64,000 bases of DNA. Source: Pseudomonadota bacterium (GTDB lineage: Bacteria > Pseudomonadota > Gammaproteobacteria > Burkholderiales > Rhodocyclaceae). The notes beneath the pieces are model-generated. The model searched no databases and had not been told where the DNA came from. It saw only the letters and a program-made list of their open reading frames with translations. The DNA lies in assembly GCA_026399515.1 (NCBI GenBank), contig JAPLQT010000130.1, forward strand, positions 1 through 64,000, read 5' to 3'. Position numbers and translations under genes: made by a program. Shown here in pieces: positions 8,132 through 18,842 of the stretch. Positions within the stretch are counted from its first letter, which is position 1. Each line of letters begins with the position of its first letter.

Positions 8132-8902
8132 TTAACGCTTTTCCTCCCAGGTAAAGCCGAGTCGGGTGACCTCGTCACGAATCTCGGCCATCGCGGCTTC
8201 GACTTGGGACGGTTCGCCGCGCATCCCGAGTTCGATGTGCCGTCCCATGGTCTCGGTGCCGAATGACGGCAAGCTGAACAGGCTGGCGCGCGGGTAACCG
8301 GCCTCGATCCGGCGCATCAGCTCCAGCAGCGTGCCCTCCGAGCCGTCCCAGACGATGATCGCCGCTTCGGCCTCCGCGATGGCATGAAATCGATCGCTGT
8401 AATATGTTTCCAGAACCCACTCGAGCATCGGCCACGCCATCTGCGGAAAGCCGGGAAAAAAATGATGTTCGTCCAGTGAGAATCCCGGAATCCGGTTGTA
8501 GGGATTCGGGATGATCCGGCTACCGATCGGAAATTCACCCAACTGCAAGCGCTGCGGCGTAATCTCGGCGCCGGTCTCGGCGAAGCGGGCGCGGATCTCG
8601 GTCTCGGCGTCGGGATGCAATGCCAGTGCCGCACCGGCGGCCTCGGCCGCCGCCTGGCGCGTGTGATCGTCAGGCGTGACGCCGATCCCGCCGAAACTGA
8701 ACAGCACGTCACAGCCCGCCATTGACCGTCGCAGGGTTTCAATCAGGCGACCGCGGTCATCCCCGATATACGTCGCCCAGTCCAGATGCAAACCCCGCGC
8801 CGCGAGTATCTCCACGACGCGGGTGAAGTGCCGGTCCTGGCGGCCTCCGCGCATGATTTCGTCGCCGATGATCAATGCGCCCCAACCCGTCATGCTGCCC
8901 AT
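8132..8902 (-). CDS. MoCF-domain protein (CinA N-terminal/molybdopterin-binding family)
   Basis: 256 residues. The MoCF fold common to MoaB/Mog and the CinA N-terminus is clear: it opens ALIIGDEIMRG and has the FSFGGIGVTPDDHT loop (about 68-80) that binds the nucleotide or molybdopterin moiety in the family. FPGFPQMAWPMLEW matches the later CinA-like segment. The CinA amidase domain is absent, so this is the stand-alone form, whose role is unsettled (pyridine nucleotide repair or MoCo-related). GGGAGG lies just upstream; ATG codons at 8902 and 8893 are both possible. It follows hrpA by 28 bp in one operon. Confidence 0.85.
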   Translation of the reverse strand: MGSMTGWGALIIGDEIMRGGRQDRHFTRVVEILAARGLHLDWATYIGDDRGRLIETLRRSMAGCDVLFSFGGIGVTPDDHTRQAAAEAAGAALALHPDAETEIRARFAETGAEITPQRLQLGEFPIGSRIIPNPYNRIPGFSLDEHHFFPGFPQMAWPMLEWVLETYYSDRFHAIAEAEAAIIVWDGSEGTLLELMRRIEAGYPRASLFSLPSFGTETMGRHIELGMRGEPSQVEAAMAEIRDEVTRLGFTWEEKR

Positions 8903-8930
8903 ATGCCTCCCCGGTTCACAGCCATGGATT

Positions 8931-11900
8931 TCATTTTCGAATTCTGGTGCCCGCAGTTGTCTCTCGGGTGCTCGCTTCCCACATCTTCTGCAATCGCTTC
9001 ACCGAGACCGGAGAGGGGGTGCGCAGTTCTTGCGCAAACAGCGCGACGCGCAATTCCTCCAGCAGCCAACGAAACTCCTCCAGGGAAGGATCGGGCACGC
9101 CGCTGCGCGCCTGGATGGTCCATTCGCGTTCGAAAGGCTTGCCGACAGACTGCCAATCTCCCATCAGGCGCGAATCGCGCGCTGCATCGACGCGCGCCTT
9201 GTCGAGCCGCAAGGCTGCGGCTTTCAGGTAACGGGGATATTGTGTCAGGCGGTCGAATGGCGTGGCGACGACGAAATGTTTACCCAGCAGTTCTCCCGCC
9301 TGAGCCGTAATGTCGGCGCAAGCCTGCGGAAACGCTTTTCGCATGGCGGCGATTTTCTTTTGCAGGACGGCGTATTCGCCGAGTATGGCCTGCATCAGCC
9401 GGGCGATTTCCTGCGCCACCAGGATGACCTTGGTCCGTGCGACTTCCTTGCGTGCCTCGAATTCAACCGCCTTGGTCGGCAGGGGTTCGACCAGGCAGGT
9501 GCGCTCCAGCGCGGCGGCGACCAGTTGTTCGCGCAAATCCTGCTCGCTGACCACATGCATGAACTGTAAGGTCAATTCCCGGACCCCCGGCAAAGCTTTT
9601 TCTATGGTTTTCACTTGTTCGCGCAAGCCCAGCGCGAACAAGCGGCGCAAGCCGGCACGGTGCAGCATGCGTGCCTGGTCAGGCGTGTCGAAGACGCGCA
9701 AGTCGACGCTTTCGCCTTTATCCACTAGCGCGGGAAAGCCGACCATTAGGCGTCCCGCGACGGAAACCTCCAGCAGTTCGGGCAGGTCGCCAAATGTCCA
9801 GTCGGTAAGCCCTGCGTGCGCCGCCGGTTCGACCTCGCTGGATGGCGATTCGAGCCTGGCGTCGGCAAATACCTGGGCCACTCTGCCACCGTGGTCGGCG
9901 CGCAACTCCGGCAAGGAACGGGACATCGCCAGGGTGCCGCCGTGCTCGTCGAGCAGGCGGTAATTCATGTGCAGGTGGGGCCGCAACTCGCCCGGACGGA
10001 AGGCGTCGAGCGGCAGTTTCATGGCGAGCCTTTCCTCGACCGCGCGGGTCAGGGAGCGCACCAGCGGCTCCTCATGGTCATGGACATCCTCGCAAAATCC
10101 TTCTGCGAAGGCATCAAGAGGCTGTAGGCGCTGGCGATACCTTTGCGGCAGGGTCTTCAGCAGCGCCACCGCCTTTTCCTTGAGCAGGCCCGGCACCAGC
10201 CAGTCGCAACGCTGTGCGGAAACCTGATTGAGCGCCGGCAGCGGCAGTGAAAGTGTCACGCCATCGTCGGCGGCCCCGGGATCGTGGTGGTATTCGAGTT
10301 TGAGACGCTGGCCGTGCGACTCCAGGAAATGCGGAAATGCCTCGGTGGTAATTCCGGCGGCCTCATGCCGCATCAATTGTTCGCGTTCGAGAAACAGCAG
10401 CCTCGGCTCCTGTCGCTCCGCATCCTTGCGCCAGGCTTCGAATGCCGCCAGCGTGACGATGCCATCGGAGAGCTTGCTGTCGTAAAACGCCTGGATCAAT
10501 TCGTCGTCGACCAGGACATCGGGCCGTCGCGACTTGTGTTCCAGCGCCTCGATGTCGGCAATCAGCTTGCGATTGTGCTGGAAGAACTTCGCCCGGCGCG
10601 CAAAATCCTCGTGCACCTCGCCGTCCACCAGCGCGCCGCGGATGAACAACTGGCGCGCCAATTGGACATCTCCAAGCGGCACATAGGCAGCGCCCGGCTT
10701 GCCAAACTGCACGCGGCGCTTGGCATACAGCAGGAGACCATGCAACGTGGCCCGTTCCCAGGCCACCACCTGGCCCGAACTCTTCTCCCAATGGGGCTCA
10801 TAGACGTGGCGCTTGACGAGGTGGGCTCCGATCCTCTCCAGCCATTCCGGCTCGATCTTCGCCACGCAACGGGCAAACAGGCGTGACGTTTCCATCAACT
10901 CCGCGCTCATGATCCAGCGGCCGGCCTTCTTGACCAGGGTCGATCCGGGATGGATGTAGAACTTGATGCCGCGCGCGCCGAGGTAATGTCCTTCCTCTTC
11001 GCTCTTCAAGCCGATATTGCCGAGCAGGCCGCTGAGCAATGCCTGGTGGATCGCATCATACGAGGCGGGCAACAGGTTCTCCTTCCAGCCATGCTCGGTG
11101 CACAAGGCGTGGAGCTGCCCTTGGATATCGCGCCATTCGCGCAGGCGCATCCAGGAAATGAAATTCTGCCGGCACCACAGCTTCTGCTTGGCCGACGACT
11201 CGTGTTTCCAGATTTCATCCGCCGCTTCCCAGAGTTTCAGCCAGGAGAGGAACTCGGATTTTTCGTCCTTCCATTTGGCATGCGCCTGGTCGGCGCTTCC
11301 CGCACGCTCTGGCGGTCGTTCGCGGGGATCCGGGACCGAAAGCGCCGCGGCGATCACCAGCAGTTCGCGCAGTGCGCCCAATTCGCGCGCGGCCAGTATC
11401 ATGCGGCCGATCTTTGGATCGAGCGGAAGTTTGGCTAGCTCAAATCCGACCGGGGTAAGCTCACGCGTCTCTTCGACCGCGCCCAGTTCGCCGAGCAACT
11501 GATAGCCGTCGGTCACCATTTTGGGCTGGGGCGGCTGCAGGAAAGGGAAATTTTCGACTTCCCCCAGGTGCAGCGCCTTCATGCGCAGGATCACACCGGC
11601 CAATGACGAACGGAGTATTTCCGGCTCGGTATAAGGCAGGCGCTTGGCGAAATCGTCTTCGGCATACAGGCGGAAACAGATGCCGCTGGCCACCCGCCCG
11701 CAGCGGCCGGAGCGCTGATTGGCGGCAGCCCGGGCGATAGGCTCGACCTGCAACTGCTCGATCTTGTTGCGATGCGAATAGCGCTTGACGCGCGCCAGTC
11801 CGCCATCGACCACATAGCGGATGCCGGGCACCGTCAGGGACGTCTCGGCGACGTTGGTCGCCAGCACCACACGCCGTCCCTGGTGGGGTTGGAACACCCG

Positions 11901-12746
11901 GTTCTGTTCCTGCGCCGACTGGCGGGCAAACAAAGGGAGAATTTCGGTTCCGGGACTTCCCCGCCGGTCGAAAGCATGCTTCCTCAGGGCTTCGGCTGCC
12001 TCGCGGATTTCGCGTTCCCCGGGCAGGAATACCAGCACATCGCCGGGCCCGGCGCGCTGGGCCTCGTCGACGGCGTCGACGATGGCATCGTTGATCTGGC
12101 GCTCCTTGTCGGCGGCCTCTTCCTGCACCGGCCGCCAACGGATCTCGATCGGATAAAGACGGCCGGATACCTCGATCACCGGCGCAGCGTCGAAATGCCG
12201 AGAGAACATTGCGGCGTCGAGAGTCGCCGAAGTGACGATCACTTTCAGCTCGGGACGCCTCGGCAGCAACTGCTTCAGAAAACCCAGCAGGAAATCGATA
12301 TTGAGGCTGCGCTCATGGGCCTCGTCGATAATGATTGTGTCATAGGCGCGCAACAGCGCGTCGCTCTGCGTCTCCGCCAGCAGGATGCCGTCGGTCATCA
12401 GCTTGATGTAGGTCTCCGGCGAGACCCGGTCGCTGAAACGTATCTTGTAACCGACATAGCGGCCCAGCTCGCTCTTCAATTCCTGGGCAATACGCGCCGC
12501 TGTGGCGCGCGCGGCGATGCGCCGCGGCTGGGTGTGGCCGATCAGTCCCGCGCAACCGCGACCCAATTCCAGGCAGATCTTGGGCAATTGAGTGGTCTTG
12601 CCCGAGCCGGTTTCGCCGCAGACGATGACGACCTGGTGCTCGCCGATGGCGCGGGCGATCTCGGCCCGGCGCGCGCTCACTGGCAGCGTCTCATCGTAGT
12701 CTATGCTCGGCCGCGCAGCCAGGCGGGCCTGCCGGTCAAGCTTCAT
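8931..12746 (-). CDS. hrpA: DEAH-box ATP-dependent RNA helicase HrpA
   Basis: 1271 residues, close to the usual 1300. Walker A is GETGSGKT (44-51), and DEAHERS is motif II. SAT and the QRSGRCGR motif VI follow, then the HA2 and OB-fold regions and the long C-terminal extension found in HrpA but not in spliceosomal relatives. HrpA unwinds RNA and helps rescue stalled ribosomes. The start at 12746 was chosen over one 19 codons upstream because it makes an exact ATGA overlap with the crcB stop and gives the usual MKLDRQARLA-type beginning. It is co-transcribed with crcB and the MoCF gene. Confidence 0.95.
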   Translation of the reverse strand: MKLDRQARLAARPSIDYDETLPVSARRAEIARAIGEHQVVIVCGETGSGKTTQLPKICLELGRGCAGLIGHTQPRRIAARATAARIAQELKSELGRYVGYKIRFSDRVSPETYIKLMTDGILLAETQSDALLRAYDTIIIDEAHERSLNIDFLLGFLKQLLPRRPELKVIVTSATLDAAMFSRHFDAAPVIEVSGRLYPIEIRWRPVQEEAADKERQINDAIVDAVDEAQRAGPGDVLVFLPGEREIREAAEALRKHAFDRRGSPGTEILPLFARQSAQEQNRVFQPHQGRRVVLATNVAETSLTVPGIRYVVDGGLARVKRYSHRNKIEQLQVEPIARAAANQRSGRCGRVASGICFRLYAEDDFAKRLPYTEPEILRSSLAGVILRMKALHLGEVENFPFLQPPQPKMVTDGYQLLGELGAVEETRELTPVGFELAKLPLDPKIGRMILAARELGALRELLVIAAALSVPDPRERPPERAGSADQAHAKWKDEKSEFLSWLKLWEAADEIWKHESSAKQKLWCRQNFISWMRLREWRDIQGQLHALCTEHGWKENLLPASYDAIHQALLSGLLGNIGLKSEEEGHYLGARGIKFYIHPGSTLVKKAGRWIMSAELMETSRLFARCVAKIEPEWLERIGAHLVKRHVYEPHWEKSSGQVVAWERATLHGLLLYAKRRVQFGKPGAAYVPLGDVQLARQLFIRGALVDGEVHEDFARRAKFFQHNRKLIADIEALEHKSRRPDVLVDDELIQAFYDSKLSDGIVTLAAFEAWRKDAERQEPRLLFLEREQLMRHEAAGITTEAFPHFLESHGQRLKLEYHHDPGAADDGVTLSLPLPALNQVSAQRCDWLVPGLLKEKAVALLKTLPQRYRQRLQPLDAFAEGFCEDVHDHEEPLVRSLTRAVEERLAMKLPLDAFRPGELRPHLHMNYRLLDEHGGTLAMSRSLPELRADHGGRVAQVFADARLESPSSEVEPAAHAGLTDWTFGDLPELLEVSVAGRLMVGFPALVDKGESVDLRVFDTPDQARMLHRAGLRRLFALGLREQVKTIEKALPGVRELTLQFMHVVSEQDLREQLVAAALERTCLVEPLPTKAVEFEARKEVARTKVILVAQEIARLMQAILGEYAVLQKKIAAMRKAFPQACADITAQAGELLGKHFVVATPFDRLTQYPRYLKAAALRLDKARVDAARDSRLMGDWQSVGKPFEREWTIQARSGVPDPSLEEFRWLLEELRVALFAQELRTPSPVSVKRLQKMWEASTRETTAGTRIRK

Positions 12747-13126
12747 TTTGCGAGTTGCAGAACCGTGTATATCCCCAGCCCGGTCAGCAGCAAAGAACCG
12801 CATAAGTGGAGCGACGCGGTGCCGGCCGCCCAGGCATATTCGGCGCGCTGGATCATCGCGACCACTTCGGCGGAAAAAGTGGAAAAGGTGGTCAGGCCAC
12901 CGAGAAAACCGGTGATGACGAACAACTTGAATTCCTGCGGCAGATCGACATTGATGTGAAAGACCGTCACGGCCACGCCGACCAGGTATCCGCCGATCAG
13001 GTTGGCCGCCAGCGTGCCCAGCGGCAGCGTCGGGAACAGGGGATTGAACAGCACACCCAGCCCCCAGCGTAGCCAGGCGCCCAGCGCGGCGCCCAGTCCA
13101 ACAGCGGCAAAGCCGGAGAGATTCAT
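12743..13126 (-). CDS. crcB: Fluoride channel FluC/CrcB
   Basis: 127 residues with four membrane helices, the standard Fluc size. The hallmarks GTLAANLIGGYLVG and GFLGGLTTFSTFS contain the Asn and the Phe/Thr/Ser residues that line the fluoride path. Fluc proteins work as dual-topology dimers that export F-. The start MNLSGF at 13126 avoids an 18-residue extension into the glnS promoter region. No fluoride riboswitch was recognised in the 100 bp upstream. It is the first gene of the crcB-hrpA-MoCF unit, divergent from glnS. Confidence 0.93.
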   Translation of the reverse strand: MNLSGFAAVGLGAALGAWLRWGLGVLFNPLFPTLPLGTLAANLIGGYLVGVAVTVFHINVDLPQEFKLFVITGFLGGLTTFSTFSAEVVAMIQRAEYAWAAGTASLHLCGSLLLTGLGIYTVLQLAK

Positions 13127-13228
13127 TGCTGACGACCCATGATTTGGAATGGGAGTGATTTTACACGGCGATCGCCGCATCTTTACCGTTAAAATACCTG
13201 CTTACCGAATTGCAGCCTGCCACTTCCC

Positions 13229-14986
<1,758 letters not shown>

Positions 14987-15100
14987 GGTATTCCAGAATG
15001 GCGGGCGAATTGCCGGCCGGCAGCGCTTATCGCCCTTGCAGGATCACCCAGTCTGTCGTATGTTGTAGGTATATATCGTTATCGATCGATTCGAACCGAC

Positions 15101-16207
15101 ATGAACATCGCCGCCCTGCTTCATCCCACCGTAGTCGACCGCGAATCGCTACAGGAGTTTGTCGATGCTCTGATCGATCAGATTCCCAACATTGAACGCG
15201 ACATCGTTCGGCTGAAGCGCAATCCGGATGACAAGGCGTTGATCGCCGACCTGTTCCGCGCCCTGCACAATATCAAGGGCGATGCCGCGATGTGCCATGT
15301 GGACCTTGGCGTGCTGATCGCGCATCCGATCGAGACTCTGTTGGATCGCTTGCGCTCCAACGAAATCGGATTCTCCGAGCTGCTGGCCGAAGTGATCCTC
15401 TTGGCCATGGATCGCCTGGAACTGGCGGTCGAAGCGTTGAACAGCAATCGCTCCCTGGCGCAGCTCAAACTCGTCGAGCTGGTCAGCGGACTCGATATCC
15501 TGGCCTCCGACAAGACTGGATTGCTGGATGTCCACTCGGTGCAATTGATCGAAGCGGTAACCGGTTTTCGCCCGGTTCTGAGCTCGTCCGCGCAGGAACT
15601 CACGCAGGCCGTATTTTCCAGTGAAAGACGTTCGGGAAGCGTCGCCGCCGACCTGGATTTTTTTCACTCGCTGGCACTGATGTTCGAAGCCCGTTCGCCG
15701 CGATTCCTGGGACGCACGGAGCGTCAATTGAAACTCGCATTGGAAACCAACGCCGGCAGCAGCCAGCCGATCGACGCGGTGCAACTCGAAGCCGCCGTAT
15801 ATTTTCATGACATAGGAATGATGTTCCTGCCCGAGCACCTGTGGTTGGCCGGGGGAAAGCTGACGGACGGAGAAAAGCGCCTGCTGCAAAACCATCCAAC
15901 CCAGGCAGCCGGTCTCCTTGAACGCCGGGAAGGCTGGCGAGGAGCGGCCGAAATCGTGGCACAGCACCACGAAATGCCTGACGGCGGCGGCTACCCGAAT
16001 CATCTCAAGAATGACGCCATCTGCGCCGGGGCGAAAATCCTGGCGATCGTCGATGCTTTCGAAGCGGTCACGCTCAAACACAGCGACCGCGGTCATTCGC
16101 GTTCAGTGTTGCGCGCCATAGCCGAGGTCAATGCCTGTGACAACCAATTCGCCCCGGAATGGATCGTGCCTTTCAATGCGGTCATCCGTCGCATCGTCGA
16201 AACCTAG
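15101..16207 (+). CDS. HPt domain fused to an HD-GYP-type domain
   Basis: 368 residues in two parts. Residues 1-115 look like a histidine phosphotransfer four-helix bundle with the phospho-site in LHNIKGDA (His56). After a linker, residues 185-365 match an HD-GYP phosphodiesterase: HD at 236-237 in YFHDIGM, His265 in QNHPTQAAG, HHE at 289-291 and DGGGYP at 294-299. The Lys of the usual HDIGK is Met, so cleavage of c-di-GMP is uncertain. No membrane segment is seen. It is followed by a REC-TPR protein and a small kinase-like ATPase; together they read as a phosphorelay. Confidence 0.85.
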   Translation: MNIAALLHPTVVDRESLQEFVDALIDQIPNIERDIVRLKRNPDDKALIADLFRALHNIKGDAAMCHVDLGVLIAHPIETLLDRLRSNEIGFSELLAEVILLAMDRLELAVEALNSNRSLAQLKLVELVSGLDILASDKTGLLDVHSVQLIEAVTGFRPVLSSSAQELTQAVFSSERRSGSVAADLDFFHSLALMFEARSPRFLGRTERQLKLALETNAGSSQPIDAVQLEAAVYFHDIGMMFLPEHLWLAGGKLTDGEKRLLQNHPTQAAGLLERREGWRGAAEIVAQHHEMPDGGGYPNHLKNDAICAGAKILAIVDAFEAVTLKHSDRGHSRSVLRAIAEVNACDNQFAPEWIVPFNAVIRRIVET

Positions 16208-16209
16208 TC

Positions 16210-16237
16210 AGGCCGTTTCGTGGCTTTGCGGCCTTTT
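16210..16237 (+). terminator. Possible terminator after the HPt/HD-GYP gene
   Basis: AGGCCG (16210-16215) pairs with CGGCCT (16229-16234) across a 13-nt loop and is followed by T4. The stem is short and the loop long, so this is moderate evidence. If real, the downstream REC-TPR gene needs its own promoter in the remaining 150 bp. Confidence 0.45.
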
Positions 16238-16384
16238 ACCACCCCTGTTTGAGCGATCGCCACCGATATGGCCCTGCGACAATCGGGTCATTTCGGGTAA
16301 ACTGCACCAGATGAACCGGACCCAACTCAACCGTCACCTGATCAATCCGGACGTCGGCATGGCCGTCAGACCGGGCGCCCGCCA

Positions 16385-18001
16385 ATGGACCTGAGGGAAA
16401 AATTCGGTCTGCTGATCGACGACATGCCTTCGATGCGCACGACGGTGCGCATGCAACTCTCCACCATCGGTCTGGAAAAATGCGACCAGGCCTCGACGGT
16501 CAAGGAGGCCATAGACAAGCTCAACGCCAAGCACTACGACCTGATCGTCTGCGACTACAACCTGGGCAAGGGTACCGACGGCCAGCAATTCCTCGAGTTG
16601 GTGCGACGCAAGCATATCCTGCCGATGACCACGGCATTCCTGATGATTACCGGCGAAACCGGCTACCAGCAGGTGTCGACGGCGGCGGAATATTCGCCGG
16701 ACGACTATCTGCTCAAGCCCTTCACGGCGGATACCTTGGGAACCCGGCTGGGTCGAATTTTCGACAAAAAGGAAGCGCTGCAACCCGTGTACAAGCACCT
16801 CGGCGCCAAGGTCGATTACACCAGCGCCCTGGCCGCCTGCGACGAACTGATCGCCAAGAAATCGCGTTACACGCTCGAAGTGCTGCGCATCAAAGGCGAC
16901 CTGCTGCTGGCCAAGGGGCGCGCCACGGAAGCCCTGGCGTTGTACGAGAGTGTCCTCCAGGAACGCGCCACGCCCTGGGCGGAAGTCGGCAAGGCCCTCG
17001 CCTTGATCGCCTATGGCAATCCGGACGAGGCGCGCAGCCTGCTCGAACAGGCGCTGGTCGCCTACCCGAATTATCTTGCCGCCTACGATGCGCTTGCCGA
17101 TCTCCTCGTCAAGACCGATAAATTTGCCGCCCAGCAGGTCGTCGACCAGGCGCTGCATGTGGCGTCGACGACCCAGCGCCAGCGCGAGTTGGGCGCGTTG
17201 GCTTTGGCAAACAAGGACTATGAGCGCGCCGAGGGCGCCTTCCGCTTTGCCGTCGAACGCGACCGGACGGGATTCTTCAAGAGTCACGACGATTACGCCG
17301 GACTCGCCAGGAGTTGCGTGGAGCAGGATAAGGTCCAGGATGCGCTGGCGGCAGTCAAGGACATGGCCACGCATTTCCAGCGCACCCCGGAACTGGCGGC
17401 GCGCCAGGCGGCTCTCGAAAGCCAGGTGTATGTGCGTGCCGGCGACGAAAAGAACGCCAAGGCGGCGCTCTTGAGAGCCCAGGCGGCGCAGAAGTCGAGC
17501 AAGCTGGACATCAACACCATGCTCGAAATCGCCCAGGCGTGCTTCGCCAATGGCCAGCCCGACGAAGCCAAGAAGATCATCGAGGACGTCGCCGAGAACT
17601 ACCAGGAAGACGAGAAAGTCCTGGATTCGATACGCACCGTGTTCGAGGTCGCCGGTTTGGAGGACGAAGGCGCGTTATTGCTCGACGACACCAAGAAACG
17701 CATGATCCGGCTCAATAACGAAGCCGTTGCGCTGGCCAAGTCAGGCGAACTGGACAAGGCCATCATGATGCTGGTCGAAGCCGCCGATCGCCTCCCGAAC
17801 AACGCACAGGTTGCCATCAACGCCGCCCAGGCGGTTTTGATGCGCGTTCAAACCGGCGGGGTAGACATGACGCAGATTACCCAGGCGCATCGCTATATCA
17901 CCCAAGCCATCAAGGCCAATCCCCTGCATCCGAAACTGGACCCGGTGGTGGCGTTCTATCGCAAACTGGCGCCTCCCGGCGCGCGTCCGCTAGAGGCATA
18001 G
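16385..18001 (+). CDS. Response regulator with TPR repeats
   Basis: 538 residues. The receiver domain (about 5-125) has the acidic pair Asp12/Asp13, phospho-acceptor Asp57 in VCDYNLG, Thr89 and Lys111 in LLKPF, so it should accept phosphate. The rest (about 150-520) is helical and contains several TPR-like units (for example LLAKGRATEALALYESVL, KSGELDKAIMMLVEAADRLPNN). There is no DNA-binding or enzymatic output domain, so output is probably protein-protein contact. It ends 4 bp before the small kinase gene. Its natural phosphate donors would be that kinase or the upstream HPt protein; this is inferred from position. Confidence 0.88.
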   Translation: MDLREKFGLLIDDMPSMRTTVRMQLSTIGLEKCDQASTVKEAIDKLNAKHYDLIVCDYNLGKGTDGQQFLELVRRKHILPMTTAFLMITGETGYQQVSTAAEYSPDDYLLKPFTADTLGTRLGRIFDKKEALQPVYKHLGAKVDYTSALAACDELIAKKSRYTLEVLRIKGDLLLAKGRATEALALYESVLQERATPWAEVGKALALIAYGNPDEARSLLEQALVAYPNYLAAYDALADLLVKTDKFAAQQVVDQALHVASTTQRQRELGALALANKDYERAEGAFRFAVERDRTGFFKSHDDYAGLARSCVEQDKVQDALAAVKDMATHFQRTPELAARQAALESQVYVRAGDEKNAKAALLRAQAAQKSSKLDINTMLEIAQACFANGQPDEAKKIIEDVAENYQEDEKVLDSIRTVFEVAGLEDEGALLLDDTKKRMIRLNNEAVALAKSGELDKAIMMLVEAADRLPNNAQVAINAAQAVLMRVQTGGVDMTQITQAHRYITQAIKANPLHPKLDPVVAFYRKLAPPGARPLEA

Positions 18002-18005
18002 CCCC

Positions 18006-18683
18006 ATGGAAATTCTGCTCGCCGCCGCCATTCATGATGCCAAGAACGCGCTCAATTCCCTCGGCGTCTGGCTCGACAAGGCGCAACAGGAGTGCGGCGG
18101 ACAATCGTCGTCGCTGATCCAGGCAAAAGCCGTCACCGCGACCATCTCCGGGCAACTGGTCGAGTTGCTGGCCCTCTACCGCGCTGGTGAAGGCAATCTG
18201 CGCATGGCGGTGGAAGACCAATATCTCGAGGATTTCCTCGCCGACCTGATGTCCGAGTTGGCTTCCACCCGGCCCATGGATGACGCCGATGGGGTGTCCG
18301 TACAATCGATAGCAACCGATTTTGCTGCCGCCAAGGACATCGGCGCATGGGCTTTCGATGCCTATCTGGTCAAGTTCGTCCTGCTCGATGGTCTACGCAA
18401 CGCCTTGCGCCATGCCCGCCAACAGATCCGCTTCTCCGTCGCCGCGGAACCCGGCGGCGGAATCCGCTTCGACATCGCCGACGACGGCGCCGGCTATCCG
18501 GATGAGATACTGCGCGCTGAAAGCACGGCAAAAATGACTCCGGAAAGCAGCGGGCTGGGACTGAGCTTCGCACGCGTGATCGCGGAGCGCCATGCCACGC
18601 CCGCCGGCCGCCATGGCCGTGTGGATCTTGCCAATGACGGTTTCGGCAAGGGCGGCGCGCGCCTCAGCCTGATCTTGCCCTAA
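18006..18683 (+). CDS. Small soluble histidine-kinase-like protein
   Basis: 225 residues without membrane segment or sensor domain. The N-terminus has IHDAKNALNSL, which resembles an H-box with His10 as the candidate phospho-site. The C-terminal two thirds is an HATPase_c domain: N-box around LLDGLRNALRHA, G1 box DDGAGYP, G2 box SSGLGLSFA. Kinases this small need an external sensor or act through a partner. The 4-bp gap to the REC-TPR gene indicates co-translation, and that receiver is the obvious partner. Confidence 0.85.
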   Translation: MEILLAAAIHDAKNALNSLGVWLDKAQQECGGQSSSLIQAKAVTATISGQLVELLALYRAGEGNLRMAVEDQYLEDFLADLMSELASTRPMDDADGVSVQSIATDFAAAKDIGAWAFDAYLVKFVLLDGLRNALRHARQQIRFSVAAEPGGGIRFDIADDGAGYPDEILRAESTAKMTPESSGLGLSFARVIAERHATPAGRHGRVDLANDGFGKGGARLSLILP

Positions 18684-18723
18684 CTTCCATGATGCGTGGG
18701 CTACGCCCCCGATCATGAAAGTT
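18682..18723. repeat. Long imperfect hairpin downstream of the kinase-like gene
   Basis: AACTTCCATGAT (18682-18693) pairs with ATCATGAAAGTT (18712-18723) with one mismatch, enclosing a smaller GGGC/GCCC stem. There is no T-tract, so it is not a standard terminator. It directly abuts the GC-rich dispersed repeat at 18739. Confidence 0.6.
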
Positions 18724-18738
18724 AGCGGCATTCCCATG

Positions 18739-18797
18739 GCCCCCCACCCCCTGCCCCCGCCCCGGGGCGGGGGGCTAAATATGCTCGCTACGCTCGA
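18739..18797 (-). repeat. Dispersed GC-palindrome intergenic element, copy 1
   Basis: A perfect 20-bp palindrome (18754-18773, C5GC4/G4CG5) is flanked on one side by a C-rich block (18739-18752) and on the other by GCTCGCTACGCTCGA. The same three parts in the same order, reverse-complemented, recur at 29250-29303. The element lies in the gap between two convergent genes and resembles a REP-type repeat. It fills most of this 158-bp gap. Confidence 0.75.
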
Positions 18798-18842
18798 TAT
18801 CGCCAGACGACCTCTTCGTCGCATTTCACGCTAAGTCTTCCC

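Noticed and set aside
13127-13228. Fluoride riboswitch before crcB
   Set aside because: The leader on the crcB strand contains a GGCGATCGCC palindrome, but the conserved pseudoknot elements of the crcB motif could not be found.
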